Shown here: positions 1-11,640 of the stretch, in pieces | How the letters are laid out: every line of letters begins with the position of its first letter | Position numbering within the stretch: position 1 is the stretch's first letter | From: Termitomyces sp. T153 | Lineage: Eukaryota; Basidiomycota; Agaricomycetes; Agaricales; Lyophyllaceae | Length of the DNA: 64,000 nt | Assembly: GCA_018296165.2 (NCBI GenBank) | Contig: JACKQL020000033.1 | Span: forward strand, 248,001-312,000 | Direction: 5' to 3' | The notes under the pieces: generated by a model | What the model was told of the DNA's origin: nothing | Databases searched by the model: none | What the model saw: only the letters and a program-made list of their open reading frames with translations | Translations under genes and position numbers: made by a program

Positions 1-403
1 TCCAGTTCTTGTCAGATTTGCTCCATTATAGTTTTCATTTATTCTCCTTCCTTTTCCCTATCTATTGGTCCTAGTTTCAGCCCTCAGGCTGCACCAGTTC
101 TCTGTCAATAATTCAGACAAGTGTGGCCCTTTGACACTGCCACTGGCTTATGTAACTGCTGACCAATTGCTGACACATCACTTGTGTCTTTTTTCTCTGT
201 CATACTGTACAGTTGTTTCTCATGCTTCTGAAGCCTCTGAAGCATCACACCTGGCCTAGGGAATCCCCAGACTTGTTCTCTTTGGATTTCCCTTTGCCAG
301 GTGAGTAGTTATCTCAGTAGACACTGTACAGTACTAAATAGACTTTGGATTTCCCTTTGCCAGCTGTGTGATTGAGCCCCAGCCTCCAGAGGTCACCCTT
401 ACA
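1..403 (+). repeat. 5' LTR of gypsy-1 (left 40 bases outside window)
   Basis: Nearly identical to 5932-6334 (two substitutions). It ends in CA just before the internal region. A perfect 20-base direct repeat lies inside at 281-300 and 344-363; the first copy is followed directly by GTGAGT, a splice-donor-like string. There is not one CpG in the 403 bases. Confidence 0.95.
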
Positions 404-519
404 GCAGAACAAGTCTCCAGATTTGGTCTGGGAGCCCCCTCTTTGGTTACTTGAGCTTCTACTTGGTTCCTCAAAAAGTCTCTCCCCCACCAGTGTCTTA
501 GTGCCCCTGTGCTCTTCCT

Positions 520-1827
520 ATGACCCAGCCAACCCCTCCAGCACCTCCCCCTGACGCTTCAAGCCCCCAGGATGATGCCTGGAGTCATTTACTGTCCCTG
601 AAAACACAGGTTCAACTTACCCAAGCCTCCCTTACTTCCCACACGGCTGAACTCACTGGACTCCATCAAACTACTGAAGCAGTGTCCCTTTCTCTACAAG
701 CCCTTCTGGAACGTCTCCCCCTTGCTCCTACCACTCCTTTGATGCCCCCAGCAGATGCAGAACGGTTTGTGTCTGCACCTAGCTCAGGCTTGCTGGCTCC
801 AGCTGCTGCAGAACGGTTTGTGTCTGCATCTGGCTTAGGCCTTTCAGCTCCTTGTTCCAAACTCCCTTGTCCTGCACTCCCTGATGTATACAATGGAGAT
901 TGTAAGGCTGGAGAACATTTCCTCCAGTCCTGCATTACCTATATCCAGCTGAGTGGTGAAGCCTTTACCTCGGATGCCTTGAAAATTGCCTGGGTCCTCT
1001 CCTACATGAAGGCTGGTCGAGCCTCAACTTATGCACTGCATATCTTCCAACGCCCAGGAGGAGTGGAGAGTTTCTCTAGCTGGACAGAGTTTGAGAAGGA
1101 GTTCCAAGCAGAGTTCTTCCCCCTTGACCCAGCCAAAACTGCAGCACTTTCCCTTTGAGACCAAACTCAGTATGGTCAAGGAAAGTGGTCACTTGATGAG
1201 TACATTGACTCCTTTCATGCCTTAGTTGAACAGGCTGGATATCCGGATGGTCTACAACTCTGCCTAACCTTCCATGATGGACTCCACCCCTCTCTCAGGG
1301 ATCGTATAGACAGCATGGCAGAAGGGCGCCCAGATGATGAGCAGGTCGATACCTGGTACAAGGTGGCATGTGAGCAGTGGCAGCTCATGGAACTGCAACG
1401 TGAGCTGCAGCGGATGCAACCCCCAACCTTTCCTTTTTCTCGTGGAGGGTTCACCTCCAGAGCTCTCTCTTCTGCACCTGCACCAGCATCCTCACGACCA
1501 GGTGCAGCTCCTTCCTTCATGCCTCATGCTGCTCCCCTGCACTCCTTACTCCAAGGAGTCCCAATGGATGTTGATGCTTCCTGACAGCAGTCCACCACCC
1601 CCTTGCTGTGTCGACGCTGTGGGAAGGCAGGTCATTTTGCCCGTTACTGTCCTCAAGGGCTAGAAGTTTGCTACTTGTCAGCATCAGAGCAAGAAGAGCT
1701 GCTCATCCAACTCCTTGCAGCCCGGGATGCCACAGGAACTCCCTCTCCAGATGCACCTATAGCTGTCCATCCTGAGGAAGTGGCCAATGGATTGGAGGAG
1801 GTTCCTACAGAGTCTGAGGATTTTTAA
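520..1827 (+). pseudogene. gag: gypsy-1 gag (capsid and zinc knuckle), two in-frame stops
   Basis: One reading frame from the ATG at 520 runs to TAA at 1825-1827, interrupted by TGA at 1156 and 1582. It encodes a Pro/Ser-rich N-terminus with a short duplicated segment (AERFVSA twice), a Retrotrans_gag-like capsid domain (about 860-1400; LPDVYNGD and FEKEFQAEFFP are typical) and one CCHC zinc knuckle at about 1606-1650 (CRRCGKAGHFARYC). Both internal stops would be arginine CGA if the C were restored. Gag would form the particle and bind element RNA. The pol frame lies at -1 relative to gag and begins just past the gag stop. Confidence 0.9.
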
Positions 1828-1832
1828 AAGGG
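1818..1832 (+). promoter_or_regulatory. possible gag-pol frameshift site
   Basis: Gag ends in a TAA embedded in a run of T5A4, and the -1 frame stays open through that run into pol (next in-frame ATG at 1839). Many Ty3/gypsy elements make Pol by -1 slippage at such a place. The heptamer does not match the canonical X XXY YYZ pattern exactly, so this is inference. Confidence 0.3.
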
Positions 1833-1838
1833 CAATGG

Positions 1839-4800
1839 ATGACCAGTATGCCCCCATTGCCCAGTACTAATCATTTTGCTCCCCTGTCCATAGAATCAAA
1901 TATATCCATTGCCATTGTTGATACTATGCCTGAAACAATAAGCCCCTCCTCAGACATACAAACTCCCCCTCCAGCTAAAGTCTCAGCCAGAAACACACTC
2001 CCCAGCACACGCCCTTGCATCCCTGCATGGGAACACTGCCTTCCCCACCATTATGTTGTTGCTTCCACCCCTTCTACCAACTCCCTGAAGCTACAGGTGG
2101 AGATTGAGACAATGGACACCCAGCAGATCCAAAGTGTGGTTGCCCTCCTTGACAGTGGTGCAACAGGCCTCTTCCTTGACACTGACTATGTGCAATGACA
2201 CTGCCTGACCACTCGCCCCCTTTCTCGTCCTATCCCTGTATACAATGTTGATGGCATGCTCAATGAAGCTGGCTCTATTTGCTCTGTGGTGGACCTGGTC
2301 CTCTGCTACCAAGACTACTCAGAGAGCTGCTTTTGCCGTCACTAGTTTGGGAAAGCAAGACATGATCTTGGGGTTCACCTGGCTACGTGAACACAATCCA
2401 GAGATTGACTGGACTAAGGGTGAGGTGAAGATGAGTCGTTGCCCACACTGCTGCATTACTTGTGCAGAAGAAGCCTGTATAGAGCAGAGAGCCAAAGTTT
2501 GTGAGTGTGCTGCTGTGCGTGCCTGTCATGCTGGGCATCTCCCTTATGCTGATCTTGACCTCCTGAGTCCCCCCCCTCTGGCATTCCCTTATAGAGAGGC
2601 CCTCTATGAGGATGTCCAAGGTGTTGGGTGTGAATCTCCAGAGGAAGAGGAAGGAGGAGGAGAATGGACCCGCACTCCAGATGCAGAGTCCCTGGATGAG
2701 AATATAGAGGTGGGTGATCAGATCTATGCTACAACCCTCTGCCTCCCTCCTGCAGTGGCAGAGATTTGGGCCAGTCAGACAACTTCTCAGCATTTGGCTG
2801 AGGCATTTGCAGCAAATTCACAGCCCAAGCCTTTCCATAGCACTGTTCCCAATCACCTCCATGACTTTGAGGATGTATTCTCCAAGGCCTCCTTTGATTC
2901 ACTTCCAGAGCGTAAGCAGTGGGATCATGCAATTGAGCTGATACCAGATGCAGAGCCCTCCAGTTGCAAGGTCTATCCACTTGCACCCCATGAACAGGAC
3001 GAGCTGGATGCTTTCCTGCAGGAGAATCTTAGCTCAGGACAAATACGACCCTCCAAGTCTCCAATGGCCTCCCCAGTCTTCTTTATTAAGAAGAAGGATG
3101 GGTCTCTTCATCTGGTTCAGGATTATCGTGTCCTGAATGTGATGACAGTGAAGAACCACTATCCTTTGCCACTCATCTCAGAACTTGTCAACAACCTTTG
3201 AGGTGCATGCTATTTCACTAAGTTGGATGTCTGCTGGGGCTACAACAATGTACGCATCAAAGAAGGGGATGAGTGGAAGGCAGCATTCCAAACTAATCGT
3301 AGACTTTTTGAACCTCTGGTAATGTTCTTTGGTCTCACCAATAGCCCAGCCACCTTTCAGACTATGATGAATGACATTTTCTGTGATCTGATTGCAGAAG
3401 GTGTTGTCTGCGTGTATCTTGACAATATCCTCATCTACACAAGAACTTGGGAGGAGCACTGCCAGGTCACACGCATGGTCTTGGAATGCCTCTGCCAACA
3501 CCAGCTCTATTTAAAGCCTGAGAAGTGCAAGTTCAAACAGACAAAAGTGGAGTACCTGGGTTTGATCATTTCACATGGAACCACTGAGATGGACCCCATT
3601 AAAGTGGCAGGGGTAGCAGAGTGGCCTGAGCCAAGGAACAAAAAGGAAGTTCAGGCCTTTCTTGGGTTTGTCAATTTCTATTGGAGGTTCATACAGGATT
3701 TCTCCCACCATGCATGACCCCTCTTCAATCTCACAGTTAAGGATACTGCATGGCAGTGGGAGCCCCCACAGCAAGCTGCCTTTGATGCCCTCAAGCAATC
3801 TGTGACCTCAAAGCCAGTCCTCCTGTTCCCTAACGATGACTCTCCATTCCATGTGGAAGCAGATAGCTCAGACTTTGCTACAGGGGCAGTCCTCTCCCAG
3901 CAGTCAAAAGAGGATGGCAAATGGCACCCAGTAGCCTTCTACTCCAAGAGCCTTAATGCAGTGGAATGGAACTATGAGATCCATGACAAGGAGATGCTGG
4001 CAATTATTCGGTCCTTTGAAGAATGGCGGCATTTCCTTGAGGGTGCACGACATAAGTTTGAAGTCTGGACAGACCATAAGAACCTGGAGTACTTCCGTTT
4101 CACTAAGAAACTCAATAGACGTCAAGCTCGGTGGTCTCTGTATCTGGCCAACTTTGACTTCTCACTGCACCACAAACCAGGACGGAGCATGAGCAAACCA
4201 GATGCACTGTCCAGGCGGGCGGATCATGGCACTGGAGCGGGAGATAACAACAACATTGTCCTCCTCAAGCCAGAGCTCTTTGCTATCCGTGCACTAGAAG
4301 GGATTGTGGCTCAGGGAGATGAGGCAAACATCCTTAGGAACATTGGACAAGGGAACTGAGAGGGTGCACAGGAGGATGCAGTTGCCCAGGCTGCACAGGC
4401 CCTACAAGCTTGACAGGCAAGTGGAGTCAAGTCAGTGCATGCAGATGAGTGGGGTCTTCAGGATGGGCTGCTGACCTTTAGAGGATGCATTTATGTGCCT
4501 AACATTCCAGAACTTCATTGGTGCATTGTAAAACAACATCATGACTCTCGAGTGGCTGGACATCCTGGAAGGTGGAAGACGCTAGAGCTGGTATCCCAGA
4601 ACTATTGGTGGCCACAGATCTCCCAATATGTAGGCACCTACACTAGCACCTGCGACCTCTGTCTCTGCACAAAACCTCGCCGCCAAGCACCCATGGGCCA
4701 GCTCCACCCACTTCCTATTCCAGCTGCTCACTGGAGTGTTGCATCAGTGGATTTCATTGTGGAACTCCCAGATGCTCATGAGTACAATGCCATGATGGTG

Positions 4801-5868
4801 GTGGTGGACCTCTATGCCAAACAGGCTCCCTTCATACCTACTCACACCATGTGCTCTGCCTTGGGAGCAGCCAGCCTATACCGTAAGAATGTCTGGAAAC
4901 TCCACAGTCTATCAGATGGGTATGTTTCAGACTGGGGCCCCCAGTTTGTGGCAGAATTCACTTGAGAACTGTATTGCCTGCTAGGCATAAAGCTCCATAA
5001 CACCACAGCCTATCACCCTCAGTCGGACGGGCAGACAGAACATGTTAACCAGGAACTGGAACAGTATCTCCGCCTGTTTTGTAATGAGAGGTAGGATGAC
5101 TGGGATGAGCTGCTGCCAGATGCAGAATTCCAATACAACAACTATGTTCACTCTTCCACACAGATGACTCCATTCTTCCTGGACACTGGCAGGCACCCTC
5201 ACATGGGATTTGAACCTTGGGCATGCCCCTCAGAGAACAATTCCATCAACGAGTTTGTGAACCAGATGAGAAGGGCACAGAAAGAGGCAAAAGCTGCATT
5301 GGTGAAGGCCAAGGAAGACATGGCATGGTACTATGACTGCAGATGGACACCTGCTCCAGTTTACAAGCCTGGGGACCATGTATACTTGGATAGCTCAGAC
5401 ATTAAGACAACAAGGCCATCCCTGAAGCTGTCACATCATCATCTGGGCCCCTTCATGGTGGAGAAGAAGGTAGGGCCTTTGGCATACTGACTTAAACTCC
5501 CAGCAGGCCTGTGCCAACTGCATCCAGTCTTCAATGTGGTCAAGTTGTTTCCAGCTTCAGAGGATCCAATCCCAGGCCATCACTCTAAGCCACCCCCACC
5601 ACCAGTTCTGGTCAATGATGAGGAAGAGTATGAGGTGGAGGAAATCTTGGACAGCAGGGTATTCCAAGGAAAGTTGCAGTTCAAGGTGAAATGGAAGGGA
5701 TATGGCATTGAGGACATCTCTTGGGAACCACAGGCTAATGTTCATGCACCAGGCTTGGTCCGGGACTTCTACCATAGGCATCCCAGTGCCCCCAAAGCAA
5801 TTCGAGGCATCTACTCTATCTCACCAGCTGACCAGGCAATTCGTGACTTCTTCTACCCAGTGCGTTGA
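1839..5868 (+). pseudogene. pol: gypsy-1 pol: protease, RT, RNase H, integrase, chromodomain; many stops
   Basis: Order: aspartic protease with DSGATG at about 2152; RT from about 3000 to 3700; RNase H from about 3830 to 4200 (begins VEADSSDFATGAVLSQ); integrase with an HHCC zinc domain (about 4530-4680) and DDE core (SVDFIVELP, VSDWGPQF, then [14 protein letters not shown]); chromodomain at about 5625-5800 (EYEVEEILDSRV, WKGYG, SWEP). Stops lie at 2196, 3199, 3715, 4357, 4411, 4963 and 5488 (TGA) and 5092 (TAG). There is a frameshift near 2325, where a short GA repeat has probably lost two bases. The RT active site reads YLDN (Asn codon at 3424-3426), so the second catalytic Asp is gone. The integrase position usually held by Arg in VSDRGPQF is Trp. 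These changes fit C-to-T or G-to-A change at CpG. The chromodomain would direct insertion to marked chromatin. Confidence 0.95.
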
Positions 5869-5881
5869 GGTGCTACATTCT

Positions 5882-5891
5882 AGAGGGGGGG
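5882..5891 (+). other. polypurine tract of gypsy-1
   Basis: An AGAGGGGGGG-type purine run sits directly against the TG that opens the 3' LTR, the usual place for the plus-strand primer. Confidence 0.8.
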
Positions 5892-6334
5892 TGATGTCAG
5901 GGGATGTCTCACTTGTTTCCCCTTCTACTCCTCCAGTTCTTGTCAGATTTGCTCCATTATAGTTTTCATTTATTCTCCTTCCTTTTCCCTATCTATTGGT
6001 CCTAGTTTCAGCCCTCAGGCTGCACCAGTCCTCTGTCAATAATTCAGACAAGTGTGGCCCTTTGACACTGCCACTGGCTTATGTAACTGCTGACCAATTG
6101 CTGACACATCACTTGTGTCTTTTTTCTCTGTCATACTGTACAGTTGTTTCTCATGCTTCTGAAGCCTCTGAAGCATCACACCTGGCCTAGGGAATCCCCA
6201 GACTTGTTCTCTTTGGATTTCCCTTTGCCAGGTGAGTAGTTATCTCAGTAGACACTGTACAGTACTGAATAGACTTTGGATTTCCCTTTGCCAGCTGTGT
6301 GATTGAGCCCCAGCCTCCAGAGGTCACCCTTACA
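5892..6334 (+). repeat. 3' LTR of gypsy-1 (443 bp)
   Basis: Begins TGATGTCAGGGG and ends CCCTTACA, so it has TG...CA ends. It matches 1-403 with two differences. Its start resembles the start of LTR family 2 at 9488 and 45769 (TGATGTAAGGGG). Confidence 0.95.
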
Positions 6335-8820
6335 CCAGCTATGATAACAGTAGTGGTGGATAACCCTGTAGTTGCTGCTATTCTAGTGGCCTTTCCAACA
6401 AACATGCTACAGAGTGCAGAGGAGGAAACAATCAAGGTTCTCAAATCAAGGACCTACACCATTCCTGCAATCCTGTCCCACAAGCACCTTCCAACAGTGC
6501 ATTGGGACCTGCATGATAAGAAGTTCTTTGTCACTCAAGTGCAAGCTTCTTGGGCTGCAGCCAGTGCAGTGGCTGCATCAGACTTGGGGAGCAACAATGA
6601 AGACAATGTTGCAACATCTAAGAGACACAGCTTGGATAGCAAATTTGATGATGATGACACTGTGCATTGTCAAAAGAAGAAGCACAACACTAATGTGCAA
6701 TGGCTGTTAGCTATTGATGCTAAGAGGTCCAAGATGGACCTCAAGCAATTTAACAACACAGTGCCTGGCCACCTTCCAGACAGCTAGAAAACAATGCTAG
6801 TGCAAGGGCACTTTGAGCACTGCAATGGCTTCAGGAAGATCTTGCACCTCAACTTTTATTGGTTGCCAAAAGCCAATGCAGTCTTTGTTGGCAACAATGG
6901 AGGTGATTTGTCAATTATTTGTAAACTGCATTCCCCCTGCATAGGTGAACCATGCATATACCTTTGGTATATGCTTCTTAGATCACTACTGCTCAAGGAG
7001 TGTATTACATGCTGACCTGTTCACATTAGTCAACAATGAATGTCATTGTTGACTCCAGTCAATAAGCAAACCTCCCACTTTGGCCAAATATGCTGAGTAG
7101 TACACACCCACCACTGATGACAGGAAGGGCTTCTGAGTGCTCTTCCAGATTCACAAGAGCTGTGGTCAATTCCCACTATGCATGGCTGAATGGCTGTGCT
7201 ATGGGAAGTCAGCCATCTTCACTCACCTCCTGCACCATTCTGCAGAGGTGGTGGATGCTGCCTTAGCAGAAGTGAAGGAGGCATTTTTTGTTGCTCCTTT
7301 ACTGAGTACAGCTCTAACTGAGGCAGGAACTTTGTTGGCAGTGGTAGAGAGTACCTCCAGCCTATTGATATGGCTGCCTCACTCAGCTAGTAAAAAGGAA
7401 GAAAACAAAAGACCTAGAAATCCTTGAGCTGAAAACTGTAAGCTAAAAAGGATGCCAAAAACTATATGCAAGGAGCTTACTCAGATCCCAAATACATCCT
7501 CTGTGACCTGCAGCCAGCTCAGTGAAACCCTGCACAATGACATTGGATAGAAGGCCAGGTCATGCATCAAGGCATGATGTGGTGTGCTGATAGCTGCCCA
7601 GGCTGTGCATTGCTCAAGGTGACCATGGATCAATGATCCATGATCATCTATCAAACCTTCTGCAAATAAGATCATTTTGTTGTTTGCAAAAAGAGAAAAA
7701 GAAAACCTTGCCACACACCATATTGAGCAAGCCACCACCCCACAAAGGTTGACCAAAGGTGTCACAAGGAGCCCCTAGCTGCCAACAGCAGAGAAGAAGC
7801 AAACCAGAGAGAGGCTGGCTAAACCCTATACCCTCAACCAGTCAAGATCACACCAAGCATGCACTAACACTCCAGGAAGCCATTGGTGCTCCACATACAT
7901 ATAAATAAGGTGTATAATCATGCCATCACCAAGGAGGTCCATGCATGCTGAGGAGGGTATAAAGGGAGGAAGATTTGGGGGACTTTTGGGCAAGCAAGTA
8001 GTTGCCACAGCTTGGACATCCCAAAGGAGCAAATCTCTCAGGCTTAGGAGCTTCTATTTACTTCAGGAACACTAGTTAATATACAATTTGAGCCCTATTC
8101 ATTAGTTTTAAGACCATCTCACTCTATTGAATTGAAATCAATTAATCAATTAAAATAATTGTTATTGAAAGAGAGTTTAGTGTAAGAGAGCCCTGAACTT
8201 CTGCAGAACTAAGTACAACAAGTTGGCCAAGTCTATAAAACTTTGTGCCAATAAGTAAAACTTAGATATTGCATCACTATCTACAACATCTGTTGCATCC
8301 TTCCAGAACACAACTGCTGAAGAGTCCATGAAGTTGGACTATGCCAACAAACCCTTGGCACCCTCAGATGCCAGTCCAGAGACAACAACCACCATCCTCC
8401 CTGGCCCTTTGGAAGTGGCTGTAGTGACTAATCTCACTACCCTAACTGCATTTGAAGCTAGAACCAGCAGCTCAAGTGATACAACTAATGTTGTATCAGA
8501 GTGCTGGGCTGACATTGTGAGCAACAAGGGAGTGTTGTCCTTGCATATAGATGGATGAGCAGGTTGAACTACTTTTTGTAGTTCATAATCAGAGAAATCT
8601 CATGCAGGCCAGCTGAGAGCCCATTCATGCCTTCCAGTGTGCACTTGGGTGATACATCAGACTATCACTCTGCCCACTTTATTGGGTAGGATTACCCATG
8701 CCTACCACTGCTATAAATATAGGGACTCTACCTCAAGACCCTGGTGCTGACTCATGGGTGGGATGCTATATCTCACCCTCTTTCTTCCTTGTATACTACT
8801 TAAGTGAGTCCATTGACAGA
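6335..8820. other. CpG-depleted intermediate DNA, no recognised gene
   Basis: Several short plus-strand frames occur (for example 6299-6787, 163 codons, overlapping the LTR end, and 8328-8558), but none has a recognisable domain. The first carries an Asp-rich stretch followed by a basic stretch. Two TATA-like strings lie at about 7900 and 7960, so an old LTR or promoter could be here. The stretch just before 8836 ends in a purine run followed by a copia-type LTR, so part of this is probably the decayed 3' interior of a copia element. Confidence 0.4.
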
Positions 8821-8835
8821 CTTAAAAGGGGGGTA

Positions 8836-9049
8836 TGTAACAGAGCACCTATTACTTGCCCTTAACTTTGAACTACTATATTTTATTCATTGTATTAATT
8901 ATATTATCATTATATGGTAGCATCACATGATGCTACCTATAAAATATGGTTATTGTACTTATGTAAGGCAGTACCTTACTTCATACTTCATAGACAAAAT
9001 CATAACTAGTTTTAACTTGCAGAGTGTGAAATGTAAGCTGTGCAACCCA
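8836..9049 (+). repeat. Ty1/copia-type LTR (about 214 bp)
   Basis: Begins TGTAACAG directly after a purine run (8825-8833) and ends CAACCCA. It is homologous along its length to the reverse complement of 61175-61381, sharing GGTAGCATCACATGA and the CTTATGTA...GGCAG..CCTTACTT block. Orientation is plus. No partner LTR was found nearby, so it is either a solo LTR or the 3' LTR of a ruined element to its left. Confidence 0.7.
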
Positions 9050-9050
9050 C

Positions 9051-9487
9051 AATGGAAACATTACAGCTGGCCCCTTCTCAGGATCCCACCTTGTCCGCCC
9101 CTCAGCACTCTACCCAGCAGCACCAACCTCCTTCCTTTCCTACTTTGTCAACCACTATTGCTCCCTCCATAACAGTAATGCCTGCTGCTGCTACCCCCTC
9201 TACTCAGAACAGGCCCACTCCTTGGGCAGCTGGCCTCCCTGATGGCAACTGGAACTCTGACATCTGTTATGCCAAGTCCACTAGCCTCTGGCTCTCCAAT
9301 GGATACTAGCTCACCAATGACCCTCTCTATGCCAATGCCTGATTTGTCAACCCCCATCATCTCTCATACCTTTTGGGCATTGTTCCAGGGCACACTGGTA
9401 TTGTGTGGCACTAATACTGCTCAATGCTCCCACTCCTGATGGGGAGGCAAAATACTGTTCATCAAGGCAATCAACTCCAAAGAGGGG
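9051..9487 (+). pseudogene. 3' tail of a gypsy-2 element
   Basis: A Ser/Thr/Pro-rich frame (9040-9439) contains a stretch beginning MDTSSPMTLS that reappears at about 45590-45640 as MDTTSPMTLS. Both copies sit about 180 bases upstream of the same LTR family. The function of this tail is not recognised. It is cut off on the left by the copia-type LTR. Confidence 0.55.
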
Positions 9488-9912
9488 TGATGTAAGGGGA
9501 CAGCCCCTTTAGGACTGTTCAACTCTATTCCAGGCTTAGTTCAAGGATGATCCATCATTCTAGCTCATCTGACATACTGCCTATCATGCCTTGCACCCTT
9601 CTGTCCCCATTGATCACCTTTCATGAATCATATGCTCAGACATTACTCAGTATAGATCAATTGTTAGCCATGCTTCCATAGATACTGCCAACAGATGAAG
9701 TAGTTATGTTAGTCATCATTTCTAGCAATGTAGTATATAGCATAGTCTGCAGGATAGAATATCTTCAGACCAAACAATAACAGTGTTCACCTGGTCTATT
9801 CATTGATCTGACTGTAAGATCCTTTAGCATTCTTTAGCATTGTCTCTGTGCTCAGCTTGCTTTGCTTGCCCTCTGCCCAACTCCTGGCTGCTCCTATGCC
9901 CCTCAAACCCAG
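9488..9912 (+). repeat. LTR family 2, truncated at its 3' end
   Basis: Starts TGATGTAAGGGGA after a short purine run and aligns with 45769-46258, including the shared GCAGGATAGAATATC and CAGTGTTC blocks. Similarity stops near 9912, about 75 bases short of the end of the other copy. Confidence 0.75.
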
Positions 9913-10829
9913 AGAAAAGTCAGTTGAGTGGATATGAGCAGGATTGAGCCAAATTGGCCCTAATAAACCTTGCTTGATTTTACTCATTCTGGCTTTGCTC
10001 CACTTGAGCAATGAAACTTTTATTCAAGCAAAATCAAGCAGCATCAAGCTGATTAGATCCAATTCTTACAGCTTGACACAGCTCAATTCACTCTAGGCTA
10101 TTTCATTTTTGCTCAATTGTAAATAATCAATGATTTTGTCCAATTTGACTCAATACCACTCTGTTGTACATGCAGTATAAAACACAAAGAAATAAATACA
10201 AGTTCAACAAAAAAAGGAAAATATAACACACAGCAATCTTAAAGCATTTTTCCATGGCCATCAATATCAGTGTTGTTCATCAAGTTAATCTGCACTGCTG
10301 ATCAGAAAGTCATAAGGTAGTAAGCATACAATATCAGAGAAATTCATGTGAAACATATCAAGTCTGTAGTTGTTTTGCCCTCTTGATAAATACCTATGGA
10401 AGGAAATCAGTAAAGATCAATGAAGAAAATATCATATCTACCTGTTGTTCCCCTGTGACTCCAAGGGCTGTCCAATGTGCTGCAAACTTGCCCACCATTC
10501 CTTGTGGATATTGGGTGATCTATTCATGTTTACAGAGGCTCCTGTTTGATGTGTGTGTCAACAACAAAGGTGAGAATGAAAGAAATTATCATACTTCCCA
10601 TTCATTGCATATTCAGCTGAAATTTTTTTTGAGGACTTCCCAGCAGAACCTTTTGCAGTGAGATTCTTGATGGCAACATTTGTTATCAATGTGTTTGGCT
10701 TGTAAGGATGGCTGGACTGATTGAGTTGGGAAAGAGAGAGGAAGCTACTTGGGAGCTAGCTGGAGATAATGAAGAGAGAAAACTGGTTGACTCAAGCAGT
10801 GTAGAAGAAGACTGTAATACAATGGTGAT
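9913..10829. other. CpG-depleted AT-rich DNA, nothing recognised
   Basis: Short frames only. The first part is rich in variations of TCAAGCAAAATCAAGC and GCTCAATT. No domain, LTR end or RNA gene could be supported. Confidence 0.4.
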
Positions 10830-11308
10830 TGTCATGACCTGTTCCCAGAACCCTAGACCTTGTTTCCAGCCACCTTGCTTCTCCAGAGTTCCCCCCCAAC
10901 TCTGCCATTGACTCCCCCAACCTTTGTTTACCCACAGCACCCACTCCAGATAACTCCAATGCTTCTCCAGCAAACCCTGACAATCCCTAGCTAACTCTGA
11001 TGCCTTCCCCATAGCCTTCAACACTTCCCTGGCCTCTCTTGAGCCACTAGGACCCTTCTCCCACTGTTTTTGACATCAGCATATGTCACCAGTCCATCAC
11101 CCTGACTTGCCCAGCCAGCTCTAGAGCATCATGATGACCCTGGGACAGTACACATCCCCAACTGATCCCATCATGATCCCATCAGTATATCACTGCAGCC
11201 CACTCCTTGATCATAACCAACACCTGTCAGCTCCATATGGCCCCAACAAGCCCCACTGCCAGACCTGCTATCCCCAGAGCTGTCCCAGTAGTCAATATAT
11301 AAGTTGTA
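10830..11308 (+). repeat. LTR family 3 (gypsy-3), truncated, fused to satellite
   Basis: Starts TGTCATGACC and follows the same Pro-codon-like, C-rich course as 13437-13895: Ser/Asn/Pro-coding text, then CCCATCA.TATATCA.TGCAGCC, then TATAAGTTG. At about 11308 it passes straight into the middle of a satellite unit, so its right part is missing. Confidence 0.6.
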
Positions 11309-11640
11309 CTTCATTCAGTTCAGTCTTTGTATTTTAAACTCAATGCTAAGTCCCAGACTCAACCTCACTTTGTTCAGTTAGGTCCTTGTATTTCAAACTC
11401 AATGCTAAGTCCCAGACCCAACCTCACTTTGTTTGGTTAGGTCTTTATATTAGTTAATACAAGGCATGGGCCTATAGCTCTTGCTTCATGCCAGACCCAA
11501 CCTCACTATGTTTGGTTAGGTCTTTGTATTTTGTCAACTCAATTCTGAGTCCCAGACCCAACCTCACTATGTTTGGTTAGGTCTTTGTATTTTGTCAACT
11601 CAATGCTGAGTCCCAGACCCAACCTCAAACCTCATCTCTT
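11309..11640 (+). repeat. satellite array, about 59-bp units (decayed copy)
   Basis: About five imperfect units centred on CCCAGACCCAACCTCACT...GGTTAGGTC. A remnant of the Helitron hairpin (GGCATGGGCCTATAGCTC) lies inside at 11463-11480, so two array starts are joined here. CpGs present in the array at 50972-51200 read TG or CA here. Confidence 0.75.

Larger units (their letters stand above)
1..6334 (+). mobile_element. Ty3/gypsy chromovirus-type LTR retrotransposon (gypsy-1), decayed
   Basis: Two LTRs enclose gag and pol in the order protease, reverse transcriptase, RNase H, integrase, chromodomain. This order, with the chromodomain last, marks the chromovirus branch of Ty3/gypsy. The 5' end lies outside the window by about 40 bases, judged from the 3' LTR. 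The two LTRs differ at only two of 403 aligned bases (99/6030 and 336/6267), yet the coding part holds ten in-frame stops and one frameshift, so this copy cannot encode its own proteins. The target-site duplication cannot be checked because the left flank is missing. Confidence 0.95.

Noticed and set aside
404..440. Primer-binding site directly after the 5' LTR of gypsy-1
   Set aside because: The text after 403 does not match any tRNA 3' end convincingly; TTTGGTCTGGGAGCCCC some 20 bases in is suggestive only.
6299..6787. Real 163-codon gene
   Set aside because: It starts inside the gypsy-1 LTR, has no recognised domain, and its length is explained by CpG-free sequence with few stops.
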